A stretch of DNA of 64,000 bases from CAWUIO01 sp963922455 (GTDB lineage: Bacteria; Bacteroidota; Bacteroidia; Cytophagales; Microscillaceae): contig CAWUIO010000022.1 of the NCBI GenBank assembly GCA_963922455.1, forward strand, positions 4,686-68,685, read 5' to 3'. Shown here in pieces: positions 8,904-17,438 of the stretch. The notes beneath the pieces are model-generated. The model made no database searches. It saw only the letters and a list, made by a program, of their open reading frames with translations, and had not been told where the DNA came from. How positions within the stretch are numbered: the first letter of the stretch is position 1; each line of letters opens with the position of its first letter. The position numbers and the translations under genes are program-made.

Positions 8904-10532
8904 CTAACGTTGATTGAGTTTAATTCTTTTGAGCCCGCGTAAGGCTTCATAATATAAGTACCCCGACTCACTCCCCCAATTTATCAGTTTTTGATAATAC
9001 TTACGGGCCCGCGCTGGGTCTTTGCTTTCATAGGCTTTGGCTGTTTTATAGGTGGGCTCTCGAGTATACCAGGTGGGGCTGTCGTTCTTACGTTGGGCAA
9101 GATATTCATAATAAGGAAGGGCTCGCTCTTCTTCTTTAGTTTTTTCGTAAAACCGTCCCAGCCAGTAGTTGGTATACGGGTTACCAGGATCTGCTTCCCA
9201 GGTATTGAGAGCTATTTTTTCCAGTAGAGGTAAAAACTCAATCGTTTCTTTTTCCACAAAAGCCTCCGCCCCGTAGAGAAATTGCGGGGCTACCCATGCC
9301 TCAATATGGGGGTGCGTACGGATAATTAGGTTCATCAACTTGCGGGCCGACGCCAGCAAATGCTTATTTCTTCGGGCTAGATAGCTTTGCTTCATAAACT
9401 CGGCCACCAATTCTTCTCTAAATAAAGAAGCGCCCAAGGAGTCTACGCGAAGCGAGTCATAGGCCTGAGCTAAGCTTGTCTCGCTAAGCGACCAGTCCCA
9501 ATTTTTTCGGTAAGCTTCTGGAAACACGAAGTGCTTAAAGAAGGAAAAAAGCAAGGCAGATCTTAAGGGCTTGCCTTGAATCATATGGGCATGGTCAGAA
9601 ACCGCTCCCGAATTACTTAGTAAGATCAGACTGAGGTCCATTTCGGGTATTTTCAAAAGTACCGTTGAATAACCACCCAATTGTCCATAATGCCAATGTA
9701 CCACTTTATGGGCGACTCGAGCGTTAAACCAACCCAGCCCATAAGGCAAAGTATCTCCCTTGAAGTTTAAGCGGGCTGCCCACATCTTATCACGAAGAGA
9801 ATCGGCCAGCAAACGGCCATCATCCAAAGCCCGGTTATAGATTATCATATCATCTAAATTGGAGATCAAACCACTGGAGGTGCTTAACTTAGGGCCGGGC
9901 CCACGGGTAGATTTGGCCTTTGCCGAGTCTAGACGGTAGGGAGGAGCTATCCGTTTAAAATAAGGCTTGTAAAGCTTGGATTCCTTTCCGGGAAGGGTAT
10001 TCCTTAGGGCCAAGGGGCGTAGAAACTCCTTCTCAAATACTTGGGGGAGATCTTGCTTGGTCACCTCCTCAACAATCTCTCTTAACCATCCAAAACGATA
10101 ACTGTATTCAAAGCGCTCGCCCGGGTTCTCCTGAGAACTATGGCTTAATACATGCTTTATGAGCACTTCCTTTGGAATTTTTTTCTTGGGCAAATACTTT
10201 CTCACAGGATCTTCCAGGCTAAGTAGTCCTTTTGCTTCCAAGCGTAAAAGTAATGCCGCGGCCCAAGTTTTGGTCACTGAAGCCAAAGGGAATAAGGTTT
10301 GAGCGCTACTGGCAAACTGATCTGTTGGTTGATCCCTGCCCGATATATCATAGAGGAGTACGGAGTCACCTTGCACAATTGCCAAGTGAAGCGCCGGAAC
10401 CTGTAATGTATCCCGGATTTGGTGGACATCCTCTACAAAAGGATGGGTTGTTTCAGGGCCTAGGAATCGATAATCAAGCGCTTGAGTGCCCAGCAAGCGC
10501 ATCAATAAGTGTAAACCAAATAAAACAAGCAT
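8904..10532 (-). CDS. Serine hydrolase of the beta-lactamase/PBP class C fold with TPR-like tail
   Basis: A 542-residue protein beginning with a hydrophobic helix (MLVLFGLHLLMRLLG), probably a signal anchor. The beta-lactamase domain spans about 35-330: SxxK nucleophile motif S85-V-T-K88, then Y143-S144-Y145 where the canonical motif is YxN, and HYGQLGGY as the third (KTG-like) motif. These are the marks of AmpC/EstB-type peptidases and esterases. The last ~150 residues contain helix pairs resembling TPRs (NPYTNYWLGRFYEKTKEEER). It probably faces the periplasm. Hydrolysis of a peptide or ester is likely; true beta-lactam resistance is not implied. Confidence 0.8.
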   Translation of the reverse strand: MLVLFGLHLLMRLLGTQALDYRFLGPETTHPFVEDVHQIRDTLQVPALHLAIVQGDSVLLYDISGRDQPTDQFASSAQTLFPLASVTKTWAAALLLRLEAKGLLSLEDPVRKYLPKKKIPKEVLIKHVLSHSSQENPGERFEYSYRFGWLREIVEEVTKQDLPQVFEKEFLRPLALRNTLPGKESKLYKPYFKRIAPPYRLDSAKAKSTRGPGPKLSTSSGLISNLDDMIIYNRALDDGRLLADSLRDKMWAARLNFKGDTLPYGLGWFNARVAHKVVHWHYGQLGGYSTVLLKIPEMDLSLILLSNSGAVSDHAHMIQGKPLRSALLFSFFKHFVFPEAYRKNWDWSLSETSLAQAYDSLRVDSLGASLFREELVAEFMKQSYLARRNKHLLASARKLMNLIIRTHPHIEAWVAPQFLYGAEAFVEKETIEFLPLLEKIALNTWEADPGNPYTNYWLGRFYEKTKEEERALPYYEYLAQRKNDSPTWYTREPTYKTAKAYESKDPARARKYYQKLINWGSESGYLYYEALRGLKRIKLNQR

Positions 10533-10694
10533 ATTTTTTGTATACCAAGCGATAGAATGGGAGCCTCGTTTTGAAATTACTAGCTTACCTCCAAGCTAAT
10601 CGTGACAAGGAAGTTCTTCTCTTTATACTTGCCTCTCATTAGCTTTTCTTAGATAATCGTTGTAGATTAATATACGAATATTTAAGGGTAATAT

Positions 10695-11417
10695 ATGAGT
10701 TCTGTCTTCAATTCTGAAGATCCTAAAGATATTTTAAGCCGGATAAAGCGTTTATTACAAAGTCCTGAACGTAACCATATCGAGTTGGCATTTCAACTAA
10801 TCCGGGGCCAAAATATTGACCCGGATCCCCAAATGCTTAGCCTATTGAGTAATAGTGGGCATACCATCGCCTTTTGTTTACGCTATGGACTCACCGAAGC
10901 CTTACAAAATTTAGAAAAATTATATGTGTACAACGAAACTTTTGCCCAACTTCCGGCTGAAATAGGAAACCTCCGGAATTTGGTAGAAATTGAGTTGAGA
11001 AGCAATAAACTAAAAGAATTGCCCCGACAAATAGCATTTCTGAAAAAACTTAGGTTACTAGACTTGGAAAATAACTGCTTAGAGAAGGTTCCCTCAGAAA
11101 TAGCCTATTTACAAAACTTGGAATATTTAAGTTTTGCTTTTAATCAAGTAAATTATCTGGATGAAAACATCGGGGCCTTGGGCAAACTTAAACTGCTTTC
11201 TCTGGAAGCGAATCAGTTAACGTATATCCCTCCGCAAATTGGCTCCTTAAAAGAGCTTGAGTTTCTAGATTTGAGTTACAACCAACTAGGCAAACTCCCC
11301 GAAAGTATGAAAGAACTCAAAAAACTGCACGTTTGTAATTTGATTGGCAATCCTCTCTCTAACTATTCTATTCAGTCCCTGCAAGAAAATTTACCGTATA
11401 CACGCATCAAATACTAA
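10695..11417 (+). CDS. Leucine-rich repeat protein, 240 aa
   Basis: A cytosolic-looking protein with no signal peptide. After an N-terminal helical region (1-75), five to six LRR units of 22-23 residues run from about 80 to 225, for example IGNLRNLVEIELRSNKLKEL and IGSLKELEFLDLSYNQLGKL. The spacing and LPxxIxxLxxLxxLxL pattern fit the bacterial/plant-like LRR class. Such repeats bind other proteins; the partner is unknown. A second LRR protein lies at 44.7-45.8 kb. It is a single gene that converges on the small membrane protein gene. Confidence 0.8.
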   Translation: MSSVFNSEDPKDILSRIKRLLQSPERNHIELAFQLIRGQNIDPDPQMLSLLSNSGHTIAFCLRYGLTEALQNLEKLYVYNETFAQLPAEIGNLRNLVEIELRSNKLKELPRQIAFLKKLRLLDLENNCLEKVPSEIAYLQNLEYLSFAFNQVNYLDENIGALGKLKLLSLEANQLTYIPPQIGSLKELEFLDLSYNQLGKLPESMKELKKLHVCNLIGNPLSNYSIQSLQENLPYTRIKY

Positions 11418-11465
11418 AAAAATATCCGAATGCCTTCATGGGATAATTCCCTCAGACATCCGGAT
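11415..11465 (-). terminator. Terminator of the 58-aa membrane protein gene
   Basis: On the minus strand a 9-bp stem (ATCCGGATG with CATTCGGAT, one G-U pair) encloses a smaller GGGA/TCCC hairpin and is followed by seven T. It sits 20 bp past the minus-strand stop. Confidence 0.7.
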
Positions 11466-11484
11466 ACATACGGTTATGTAGCCT

Positions 11485-11661
11485 TTAAGCCTTGTACTCC
11501 TGCGTTTTGGGGTCTCCACTAATGAGGCGGTAAAGCCCATAAATTACACCCATCACAATGGAAATACTCACGATACTTTTCACCATCCAGTAGATAAACC
11601 CTAAACTTATTTTGATTAGGATTAAAATCAACACTAACTGGAAAATTTTCTCGGCTTTCAT
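11485..11661 (-). CDS. Small membrane protein, 58 aa
   Basis: A short complete frame: ATG at 11661, TAA at 11485-11487. The sequence is hydrophobic, with a helix at about 6-25 (IFQLVLILILIKISLG) and a second at 28-46, then a short polar tail SGDPKTQEYKA. The region is not otherwise coding, and a good minus-strand terminator follows the stop, which supports a real gene. It is probably an inner-membrane protein with two helices. No family is recognised. Confidence 0.65.
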   Translation of the reverse strand: MKAEKIFQLVLILILIKISLGFIYWMVKSIVSISIVMGVIYGLYRLISGDPKTQEYKA

Positions 11662-11840
11662 GGTTTTTAAGAAATGGTTATATGGTTTGGATTACTTACA
11701 CTTTTATAAACGTAAAGATCCTTTTAATGTTGCAATACTATGTAATACAAGGTACTATTTTCTTGTGTTTTTTATCTTTTCTTTAAATAATACAGAAAAA
11801 CAAAGGTTACGTCCTGAAAGAGGGGGCTGAGAAATAAATT

Positions 11841-13139
11841 TTAGTCGGCAAAGCGGCCTTCTCGCCATTTCTCAATGACTGGATACCACACTTGCTCGTA
11901 CTGTGGGAAGCGTACCAACTCGTAGTAAATCCCAATAAAGCCGTTCTTTTTCTTTCTAAACGTAAATTTGATTTCAGAAAAAGAGGTGTTCTGGGTATAA
12001 CTCCAGTTTTCGGTGGCATTGGTTCTACGGATGCGGTTGGGATTGCCAAAAATAGTAAAAATCATCCCCATATCCGTTTGCCAACCAGGTTTGTAACTGG
12101 TAAAATATTGATTGGCTTTTCGGATGCGCTGGTAGTATTCTCTAATGGTCCTTTTGGCTAAGGCCACATTTCCCTGACTAAACTTTAACCATAGTTTGTC
12201 CAGCGCTATTTTAGTTCCTTCAAAACCCAAAGAATCTCTTGCCTCCATCAAGGAGTTGTACTCTTCGGCTGTGGTAATATAAATCAAAGGCTCAATGAGA
12301 TCATTTACCCGACTCAATTTGGGGTAACGTCGGTCTGAGACATACACACTCAGTCCATAATACTGACTAGTATCTGATTGGATAAAATACAAACCAGGCT
12401 CTTTGAACTGAATAATGGAGTTTAACTCGATGGTAAAGGTAGAGTCGGCACTTAGGTTGTTTAAGTCGTCTAGGGGAGCATCCGTATTCATGGGAGGCTG
12501 GGCCGGGGGAAAGTTATCCTGATATTTTCGTACAATGAGCGGAGTACTAATAGTACTCAGGCTTTTAATTAGGAAAGTATCTCGTACCAAGAGGTATTTG
12601 GTAAAATAGGGCCTTTTGCCATCCGTCTGGAATACGGCAATCTTTTCATTAAAAGGAACAACCGAGAAGTTGATGGGAATATCGTAGATCCTTCTCAAAT
12701 TACTTTTCGTATCCATCACGTCCATTAAAATTACGGCAGAAATCATAGGACGTTTCTTGACAGAAAAACTCATGTAAAAATGATCTCCCCTTTTTACTAT
12801 TTCCGAATTTTTAAAGCTTAGGCTATCCTTTTCTAAATAATCCTTGCTGTTGTAATCTTGTAGTATGCCGTAGCTAAATTTCATGTCTCTTTGAAAAGAA
12901 GCCGGGCTAGCTTCTGCCAAACGGGTATTTTCTAATTCCAAAAAGATGCGGATATTTTCCCCTTCCTCAATCACTTGATACTGCAGGGACATCCGGGTTT
13001 CTTTGATTAGCGTATTTGGGCTACTTTGCTTATTTTGATTGGAGCTAGAGTTCCCACCAGAGGATGACTTGCTAGATTTAGAGCTTAGGCAAGCACTCAT
13101 CATGGCCAAAAGCAAAAGAAAGAAGAGGGGCTTGTGCAT
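11841..13139 (-). CDS. GWxTD domain-containing lipoprotein
   Basis: A 432-residue lipoprotein: lipobox LAMMSAC with the lipidated cysteine at residue 17, followed by a Ser/Lys/Gly/Asn-rich linker to ~40. Two beta-rich regions span about 45-270. The C-terminal GWxTD domain lies around 290-425 and carries KPGWQTDMGMIFTIFGNPN, the motif naming the family, where Bacteroidota proteins often have W-x-T-D in an outer-membrane or periplasmic context. The function of the family is not established. The gene is divergent from the oxygenase gene, with 78 bp between starts. Confidence 0.9.
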   Translation of the reverse strand: MHKPLFFLLLLAMMSACLSSKSSKSSSGGNSSSNQNKQSSPNTLIKETRMSLQYQVIEEGENIRIFLELENTRLAEASPASFQRDMKFSYGILQDYNSKDYLEKDSLSFKNSEIVKRGDHFYMSFSVKKRPMISAVILMDVMDTKSNLRRIYDIPINFSVVPFNEKIAVFQTDGKRPYFTKYLLVRDTFLIKSLSTISTPLIVRKYQDNFPPAQPPMNTDAPLDDLNNLSADSTFTIELNSIIQFKEPGLYFIQSDTSQYYGLSVYVSDRRYPKLSRVNDLIEPLIYITTAEEYNSLMEARDSLGFEGTKIALDKLWLKFSQGNVALAKRTIREYYQRIRKANQYFTSYKPGWQTDMGMIFTIFGNPNRIRRTNATENWSYTQNTSFSEIKFTFRKKKNGFIGIYYELVRFPQYEQVWYPVIEKWREGRFAD

Positions 13140-13152
13140 ATTTATAAGAAAC

Positions 13153-13184
13153 TTTGCGCTGAATGAGGAAAAAAACTAAATTTG
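13153..13184 (+). promoter_or_regulatory. Predicted promoter of the 2OG-Fe(II) oxygenase gene
   Basis: TTTG at 13153-13156, 20 bp, and an exact TAAATTTG at 13177-13184, 33 bp before the ATG. Confidence 0.65.
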
Positions 13185-13217
13185 TTCAGCATTTTCTGAT
13201 ACAAACGAAAATAAAAT

Positions 13218-14006
13218 ATGAAAATCATAAATCCTATTTATACAAGTCCGGAGGGAATAAAAAAGTTGCAATCCGATTTTCAAACGGGGCATCCCTACAA
13301 GCATTTAGTTATGGATGACTTTTTGGTTTCGGGCATCGCTCATGAGCTTTACGATAATTTCCCCGCCATAGAAGCGCTCAACAAACACTACAAGGGCTTA
13401 AACGAACGTAAGTCAGAAGGATCAAATTTTCAGGATTTTCATACATCTTTTGCTACCGTACGGGAGTTGATTATGTCGGAGGAGATGGCTAAATGGGTAA
13501 GCACCGTTACAGGAATTGAAGAAGTTTTTGTTACCGATGATAAATTAGGCACAGGTTTGCACCAAGGAGGGAATGGTAGCTTCTTAGATATACATATCGA
13601 CTTCAATATCCACGCGGAGAAGAATGTACACCGTCGCCTGAACATGCTCATTTATATGAACAAAGACTGGCAGGGCTCCTACGGAGGAGACTTAGAGATG
13701 TGGAACGCAGATATGAGCCAATGTGAGAAAAAAGTAGCCCCCCATTTTAATCGTTGCGTGATCTTTGAAACCAATGAAATTTCCTACCACGGCTATTCTA
13801 AGGTGAGCATTCCCGAAGATATGACCCGGAAGTCGATCTATACTTATTTTTACACCGACTTGAGAGATGGGGCCGCTTCCTACCACGATACTGTATTTCG
13901 TAGTAAACCTGAAGATTCGGCCGCCAAAAAAATTGGGACTAGCGTGAAAGAAAATCTCAAAAACTTTACCAAGGCCCAATTGAAAAAGATCGGTATTCAT
14001 ATCTGA
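13218..14006 (+). CDS. 2-oxoglutarate/Fe(II)-dependent oxygenase (prolyl hydroxylase-like)
   Basis: A 262-residue soluble protein of the 2OG-FeII_Oxy_3 type. The iron ligands are visible as H126-x-D128 (FLDIHIDFN) and H191 (SYHGYS), and the 2-oxoglutarate-binding arginine as R204 (DMTRKSIYTYFYT). The double-stranded beta-helix strands LNMLIYMN and GGDLEMW have the expected spacing. Such enzymes hydroxylate protein side chains or small molecules; similar genes are often found near sugar and cell-envelope genes, but no such neighbour is seen here. It is a single-gene unit with its own promoter. Confidence 0.87.
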   Translation: MKIINPIYTSPEGIKKLQSDFQTGHPYKHLVMDDFLVSGIAHELYDNFPAIEALNKHYKGLNERKSEGSNFQDFHTSFATVRELIMSEEMAKWVSTVTGIEEVFVTDDKLGTGLHQGGNGSFLDIHIDFNIHAEKNVHRRLNMLIYMNKDWQGSYGGDLEMWNADMSQCEKKVAPHFNRCVIFETNEISYHGYSKVSIPEDMTRKSIYTYFYTDLRDGAASYHDTVFRSKPEDSAAKKIGTSVKENLKNFTKAQLKKIGIHI

Positions 14007-14068
14007 TAAAAGAAAGCAAGCAATTACTTTCAATTTTTTGGTTTAGATTTGATTAATGGCCCGTAAAT

Positions 14069-14199
14069 GGCTGAGGGATAGAGCGGCCTGTTTGAGCCCG
14101 CCGCTGGTTTGCGGGAGGCAAGGCGAGTAGCGATAGCCCGACCCCGGCAGCAAAATCTTTTTAATTAGGCCCGTGATGCCCTAGCCGGGGGCAGCCCCT
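14069..14199 (+). repeat. Dispersed intergenic repeat, copy 3 (core type A)
   Basis: GGCTGAGGGATAGAGCGGCC ... GGCGAGTAGCGATAGCCCG, then arms CCCCGG / CCGGGG and the closing GGGGGCAGCCCC. It lies between two genes in the same direction. Confidence 0.85.
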
Positions 14200-14256
14200 T
14201 GGCTTTTTCATCGCCTTGATTCAGGATTCAAGGCCGTATCCTTTCAAGAAAGCAGG

Positions 14257-16116
14257 ATGAAAAAAAAGAAGTCGATATTTCAGAAAGCGGAAATCTATTT
14301 CCGAGCTACCCGTCGCTTGCTCAACATTCGGAGCAGTACGGATATTGAGGGGACCATCACCAGTATTGAGGAAAATATTGCCCTCAAAGGCTACAATATC
14401 TGGATTTTGGTTTGCTCGGCTATTCTGGCTTCCATTGGCTTAAATACCAACTCTACGGCTGTAATTATTGGGGCGATGCTTATCTCGCCGCTTATGTCAC
14501 CCATTTTGGGCGTGGGCCTGGGCCTGGGAATCAATGATACCCATATGTTTTCCCGCTCGCTGCGCAACCTGGGGGTGGCTACGCTTTCCAGCCTTTTGGC
14601 CAGTTATATTTACTTTAATGTAACCCCCCTGCACGAACCTACCTCAGAGATTTTAAGCCGGACTTACCCTACCTTTTTGGATGTGATGGTGGCTGTATTC
14701 GGGGGAGTTGCGGGGATCGTGTCGGGTTCCCGATTGGAAAAAACCAATGCCATACCTGGGGTGGCCATTGCTACGGCACTGATGCCTCCCCTCTGTGCCT
14801 CAGGCTACGGACTGGCATTTGGGGACTTGCAAATTTTCTTGGGGGCATTTTACCTCTTTTTTATCAATGCGGTTTTTATCAGTATTTCTACCTTCTTGAT
14901 TGTGAAATACTTGGAGTTCCCTCTCCACGAAGAACCCGATGAGGTGACCCAACGCACCGTGAGCCGCATTATGCTGGTATTTACCCTCATTGTTGCCTCC
15001 CCTAGCATATACTTCTTACTCACGCAGATACAAAAGGGCCGGAAAATTCAGCAAATCGACTCCTTGATTGCCGAAGTAACCGAGATCATCACCCGCGATG
15101 GGCAACACGATGTATTAAATGTGGAAAAACCCAACACCCCCGAGGAGCTTCTTAAGGTGAAAAATATCAAGATGTACGTCTCAGGAGAAGAAGTGGCCGA
15201 TTCCATCGAGTACTTCTTTAATAACCGCTTCCAGCAAATTGGAGATTACCGATTTAGGATAGCTACCTTGAATAATGTGACCGAGGAGGATATTCGCCAG
15301 TTAAAATTTGACAACACCCGCGAAAATGTACTGGAATTAAAAACCCAGTATCAGGATATAAACCGACAACTGGGCTTGATTAGAGAAGAGCAGATGAAAA
15401 TTGAAGAGGAGCAGTTGGAGGCTAGCTCGAGTGGGGAAATTTTGGGAGAGCTGCGCGTCTTTTTTCCCATGCTTTTTGAAGTAGAGGTTACCGATTCGCG
15501 TACGCGTGAAGTAATAAGCGGTATTCGGGAAAACCTGGGGCTGGGGGGGGATTCTCTGCGCAACGAGGCAAAAACTTTAATGGTAAGCCCCCAAGAAATA
15601 TCAGGATTTCCTTTTGTGGATTTTAAATGCGAATTGATTCCGGCTGCTTTAGATACATTGCCCATGTGGCAGGATAGTCTACGCGATTACCGCCCCATAC
15701 TGGTCGTGGGGCAAGTGGCATTTCCTTATATGCGTTTGGCTAAAAACCCGGATACCCTCAGTTGGCAGAAAAAATACCGGATTTTTGGGGTAGATAGAGT
15801 GGAAGGTTTTCCTTTTTTCCAGTTGACCGACCAAATTGGCAGCTTAGCGGAAGCAAGTAGCCCGGAGGCTGGGCAAGTGCCGGGAGATCCTACATTCAAT
15901 GAGGAGGAAGTTGCCGAAGCGGTTGATAATAAGCAGTTTCTCGTAAGTGTTGATATGTATTGGGATAAACTTCCTGGCCAAGAGCCGACGCTTCCTCAAG
16001 ATGAAGACTTGCTGCAAATTGAAGATTTTGTCCGCATCAAACTTAATATTGATACCCTCCGAGACAACTTTACCATCAATCATTTTCAGAAAGTAGCTCA
16101 AGAAGAACGGCCCTAG
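14257..16116 (+). CDS. DUF389 family membrane protein with long C-terminal domain
   Basis: A 619-residue protein. A short cytosolic start (1-45) leads into the DUF389 membrane domain, about six helices between residues 46 and 265. It carries the family signature NSTAVIIGAMLISPLMSPI and a second conserved stretch GVAIATALMPPLC. The remaining 350 residues are soluble, with a coiled-coil segment around 355-395 and beta-strands after it. DUF389 proteins are membrane proteins of unsettled function. The long C-terminal part is much larger than in minimal members and its role is unknown. Confidence 0.85.
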   Translation: MKKKKSIFQKAEIYFRATRRLLNIRSSTDIEGTITSIEENIALKGYNIWILVCSAILASIGLNTNSTAVIIGAMLISPLMSPILGVGLGLGINDTHMFSRSLRNLGVATLSSLLASYIYFNVTPLHEPTSEILSRTYPTFLDVMVAVFGGVAGIVSGSRLEKTNAIPGVAIATALMPPLCASGYGLAFGDLQIFLGAFYLFFINAVFISISTFLIVKYLEFPLHEEPDEVTQRTVSRIMLVFTLIVASPSIYFLLTQIQKGRKIQQIDSLIAEVTEIITRDGQHDVLNVEKPNTPEELLKVKNIKMYVSGEEVADSIEYFFNNRFQQIGDYRFRIATLNNVTEEDIRQLKFDNTRENVLELKTQYQDINRQLGLIREEQMKIEEEQLEASSSGEILGELRVFFPMLFEVEVTDSRTREVISGIRENLGLGGDSLRNEAKTLMVSPQEISGFPFVDFKCELIPAALDTLPMWQDSLRDYRPILVVGQVAFPYMRLAKNPDTLSWQKKYRIFGVDRVEGFPFFQLTDQIGSLAEASSPEAGQVPGDPTFNEEEVAEAVDNKQFLVSVDMYWDKLPGQEPTLPQDEDLLQIEDFVRIKLNIDTLRDNFTINHFQKVAQEERP

Positions 16117-16158
16117 CTAGAAGTTTTTCACCTCGCCTTTCGGGATTTTTTTGAGTTT

Positions 16159-16290
16159 GGGGCTTGCCCGCGCCCAGGAGATACTTACCCTTTTGAAAAG
16201 CGGGTACCAGCGCGGGCCGGGCTCTCGCTACTCGCTGCCTTTCCCCACCAGGCCCACACGAGCTCAAACAGGCCGCTCCATCCCTAAGCC
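16159..16290 (-). repeat. Dispersed intergenic repeat, copy 4 (core type A2)
   Basis: Minus strand: GGCTTAGGGATGGAGCGGCC, GAGCTCGTGTGGGCC, GCAGCGAGTAGCGAGAGCCC, arms CCCGCGC / GCGCGGG. It lies between two convergent genes. Confidence 0.85.
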
Positions 16291-16372
16291 AATTCTTTTT
16301 TAATTAGATCGACTCATGCAGGATAGACCGGCCGGTTTATTATTAGATAGAAGGTCAAAGCCTTCCTTTACA

Positions 16373-17431
16373 TTAGGGAACGTGCCGGTCCATAAAGGCC
16401 TGGGCGATTTTCTCCCAATTTTCTAGTAATTGGCTTCGTTTATTGTTTGTTTTGGTATTATCGGCATTAGTCGTTTTGACGCTGTTGTTTATTTTTTTGA
16501 CCATAGCGTTATACTTATCCACATCTTCCTGGGTGATATCAGATTTTTTCTTTTTGTCAAAGGCCGTTTTCATTTTTTCAAAGCGTTCCTCATCCAGGAA
16601 GAAGTCAATTTTATTAGGGACAGAAGTCTCCGATTCATTTTTGTAAAACAAGAGGAGCTTTCTACAGCTTACCTTGAGACTAGCATCTCCTTTATAGCTT
16701 GGGATGGTATCTAAGCTCTTCATACCCTCCTCGGCGTATTTGCTCATGGTAGAATTGTTTTGTTCTAAGGAGTTAATATCCTTTTGGTTCATGGCTTCAA
16801 TAACGTAGGCCTCCTGTTTTAAGGTTTTGAAGAGAACCAAGTAGATTTTATTGTAATATTTAATGGCTTGGCTAGCCTGCTCGATTTTAGAGCCAGTTTT
16901 ACTTTGCTCATCACTATCTATCAGGCGGACATTATGATTGGAAGCAAATACTTTTTGCTCAGCTACTAAAAGTTCGTGGGCAGAATCTAGTTTGGCACTG
17001 GCTTTTTCTTTGGCTAGCAAATAAGCTTCCATCAAGTCATACGATTCCTCGGCAATAGCTTCCAAGTCTAAGATCTTATCGTATTCTTCCTTCAAGACCA
17101 AATTGTTGAGCTTGAGGTAATCGCATACGGTATTGCGGTAGCTTTCATCGCCTTCATAACCGGGAAGCCGACTAATTTTTCTTCTTACTTCTTCGGTCGT
17201 GGTAATGAGTTGTTGCCGGCGTTTCTCAATTTTACGGGCATTGCGGCTATGGGCCGAAGTTTTGATGTAACTCCATAGATCATCTGTAATAGTATTATGC
17301 TCCTCATCGATGGCCGAGAGATATTCTCCGGCGTGGGCATAGGTCTGCGCTAGGGTATTTTGGGAGTAAAACAAGCTGATTAGACATACAATACTCAGCC
17401 AAATTTTGAATTTAGTATAAGGTGTGAACAT
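16373..17431 (-). CDS. Secreted helical protein (possibly LIC11966-type surface protein)
   Basis: I place the start at the ATG at 17431, because the following residues MFTPYTKFKIWLSIVCLISL form a clean signal peptide ending NTLAQ. A longer frame from 17473 would overlap the upstream gene. The mature protein of ~325 residues is highly helical and charged, built from two similar halves, each with a long helix and the phrase LPGYEGDESYRNTVCDYLKL or IPSYKGDASLKVSCRKLLL. It resembles the LIC11966 surface-protein family, but I am not certain. The stop of the tail-specific protease gene lies 7 bp upstream, so both are probably one operon. Confidence 0.75.
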   Translation of the reverse strand: MFTPYTKFKIWLSIVCLISLFYSQNTLAQTYAHAGEYLSAIDEEHNTITDDLWSYIKTSAHSRNARKIEKRRQQLITTTEEVRRKISRLPGYEGDESYRNTVCDYLKLNNLVLKEEYDKILDLEAIAEESYDLMEAYLLAKEKASAKLDSAHELLVAEQKVFASNHNVRLIDSDEQSKTGSKIEQASQAIKYYNKIYLVLFKTLKQEAYVIEAMNQKDINSLEQNNSTMSKYAEEGMKSLDTIPSYKGDASLKVSCRKLLLFYKNESETSVPNKIDFFLDEERFEKMKTAFDKKKKSDITQEDVDKYNAMVKKINNSVKTTNADNTKTNNKRSQLLENWEKIAQAFMDRHVP

Positions 17432-17438
17432 GTTCTGA

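Noticed and set aside
8904..10532. Serine hydrolase as an antibiotic-resistance beta-lactamase
   Set aside because: The fold is shared with esterases and peptidases, the second motif is YSY not YxN, and a TPR-like tail is present.
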